Source: Psychrobacter immobilis (lineage in GTDB: Bacteria > Pseudomonadota > Gammaproteobacteria > Pseudomonadales > Moraxellaceae). Taken from it: DNA of 64,000 bases. The DNA is taken from the NCBI RefSeq assembly GCF_904846175.1, contig NZ_CAJGZM010000003.1, positions 310,001-374,000 on the forward strand, in the 5' to 3' direction. The notes beneath the pieces were generated by a model. The model did not search any database. It had not been told where the DNA came from and was given only the letters and a program-made list of their open reading frames with translations. The position numbers and the translations under genes were made by a program. Shown here piece by piece: positions 63,200-64,000 of the stretch (its first letter is position 1; each line of letters opens with the position of its first letter).

Positions 63200-63303
63200 A
63201 GTATTGGCTTTAATCAGCTGGTTTTATTAGACGTGCTTGCTGATATCTCTGGTTAACCTGAATTGCATTAAATTTTAACATTTCCAGTTAAATTATTCTC
63301 AAT

Positions 63304-63343
63304 AAAAGCCAAGCGTGGATATAATCTACGCTTGGCTTTTTCG
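63304..63343 (+). terminator. Rho-independent terminator of ppk1
   Basis: AAAAGCCAAGCGT pairs with ACGCTTGGCTTTT around a short loop, followed by T's. Confidence 0.9.
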
Positions 63344-63530
63344 TATTAATAATCTCCATTGCGAATGACGATAAGTATAAAGATGAAACATGCGTTACAA
63401 ACTGTCTGGTAACCTCACATTTATTCACACATTGATACCGCAGTACACTGGTCAGCGATTGAAAATTCTACTTATAATTGACACAGGTCTTGTTACCAAT
63501 ACATAAATTATAAAAAATAGGAAATGAATC

Positions 63531-63701
63531 ATGAGCAATACCAATAACGATACCTCAGATATTAAAAAAGCAGCAGAACAGGCAGATAGCCAACAAATCG
63601 AGAAAAATTTTCAAGAGAATAAACCAGTCGATGCGCCAGAAGAGTTGAGTGAAGAAGAACAGACTTCTTTTATTAATGATGAATTACGCACCGATAAGTG
63701 A
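63531..63701 (+). CDS. Small acidic, probably disordered protein
   Basis: A 56-residue protein: SDIKKAAEQADSQQIEKNF in the middle, then VDAPEELSEEEQTSFI and DELRTDK at the end. It is highly charged and lacks cysteines, signal peptide or membrane segment. AGGAAA precedes the ATG. I recognise no named family; the composition is like small stress-related hydrophilic proteins. It lies 96 bases before a second protein of similar style. Confidence 0.6.
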   Translation: MSNTNNDTSDIKKAAEQADSQQIEKNFQENKPVDAPEELSEEEQTSFINDELRTDK

Positions 63702-63797
63702 TATCAGCTTCATTCCAAAGAAATCAGTAGCAATTAGCATCTTTATTCATTCATAAAAATAAATAATGTTTTAAACCATAAAAGCGAGGGAAGCGCT

Positions 63798-64000
63798 ATG
63801 CCAACTAATACTCATCCAAATCATGAAGAAGCGGTACCCGTTCATGATCAGGCAGCCTTACATCCAGACAATGCCCAAGACAGTTATGAAGGTCGTAAAC
63901 ACGAGCCCGATATCGATGGACCACAGCAGAAATCACAGGAAACGGACGAGATATATTCCGATCCTCGTAAGGAAGAAAATTTACCAGACGGCGGTAAGAA
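63798..64000 (+). CDS. Second small hydrophilic protein, 3' end outside window
   Basis: At least 67 residues, open at the window end: PNHEEAVPVHDQAALHPDN, then GRKHEPDIDGPQQKSQETDE. Rich in His, Asp, Glu, Gln and Pro, hydrophilic throughout and probably disordered. GAGGGAAG precedes the ATG. The total length and function are unknown. Confidence 0.55.
   Translation, partial: MPTNTHPNHEEAVPVHDQAALHPDNAQDSYEGRKHEPDIDGPQQKSQETDEIYSDPRKEENLPDGGK

Overview
The window looks like chromosome of a gammaproteobacterium of the family Moraxellaceae, most likely Psychrobacter. This rests on the gene families and on the moderate-to-low G+C content; no rRNA or other marker is present to prove it. I saw no rRNA, tRNA, CRISPR array or intact insertion sequence.

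Layout. 1-2970: the 3' end of a trimeric autotransporter adhesin, a small lipoprotein resembling the N-terminal half of TpgA, a broken PACE efflux gene, a DUF4031 gene and a DUF302 lipoprotein. 3107-6426: LysR regulator divergent from glutathione-dependent formaldehyde dehydrogenase, then a DUF2164 protein and a FrnE-like DsbA-family oxidoreductase. 6816-13127: a molybdenum hydroxylase operon of the PaoABC type followed by its XdhC-type chaperone and a MocA-like cytidylyltransferase. 13310-14616: DUF308/HdeD membrane protein and a methyltransferase. 14987-18429: five minus-strand genes (Roadblock/LC7, Aer-type PAS, cytoplasmic PhnD-like binding protein and two proteins I do not recognise); a Fur-box-like palindrome lies in front of the PAS gene and a terminator closes the cluster. 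This is my best candidate for an undescribed system. 19127-24133: gdhA, a PepSY protein and a cystine-type amino-acid ABC importer.

24203-25941 is an AT-rich accessory pocket. It holds the tail of a colicin E3-like ribonuclease toxin, an overlapping small gene in the immunity position, an orphan 186-residue protein and two diverged copies of a short coding remnant. 25942-29282 is a trpR-trpE-trpG group, with a TrpR operator overlapping a good promoter, followed closely by a gene with an LprI-like tail.

29561-40438 is an iron-acquisition region: TonB-dependent receptor, PepSY membrane protein, a catecholate-type ferric-siderophore ABC importer and tonB-exbB-exbD, with Fur-box-like sites before the receptor and in the divergent importer/tonB gap. 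40696-54409 is mainly housekeeping: DUF2799 lipoprotein, topA, sodC, META-domain lipoprotein, lon, a Na+/H+ antiporter-family protein, 5-formyl-THF cyclo-ligase and fumC. 54837-63199 holds an ACP-type lysozyme-inhibitor homologue, a DUF6680 protein, a MipA/OmpV porin-like protein, rhomboid protease, lldD, a glutaredoxin-like protein, mtgA and ppk1. The window ends in two small acidic, probably disordered proteins, the second cut by the window edge.

Envelope defence and iron recur: two putative lysozyme-inhibitor-like proteins, periplasmic SodC, several lipoproteins, and Fur-like sites at three loci. Family assignments come from reading motifs by eye; no database search was run.
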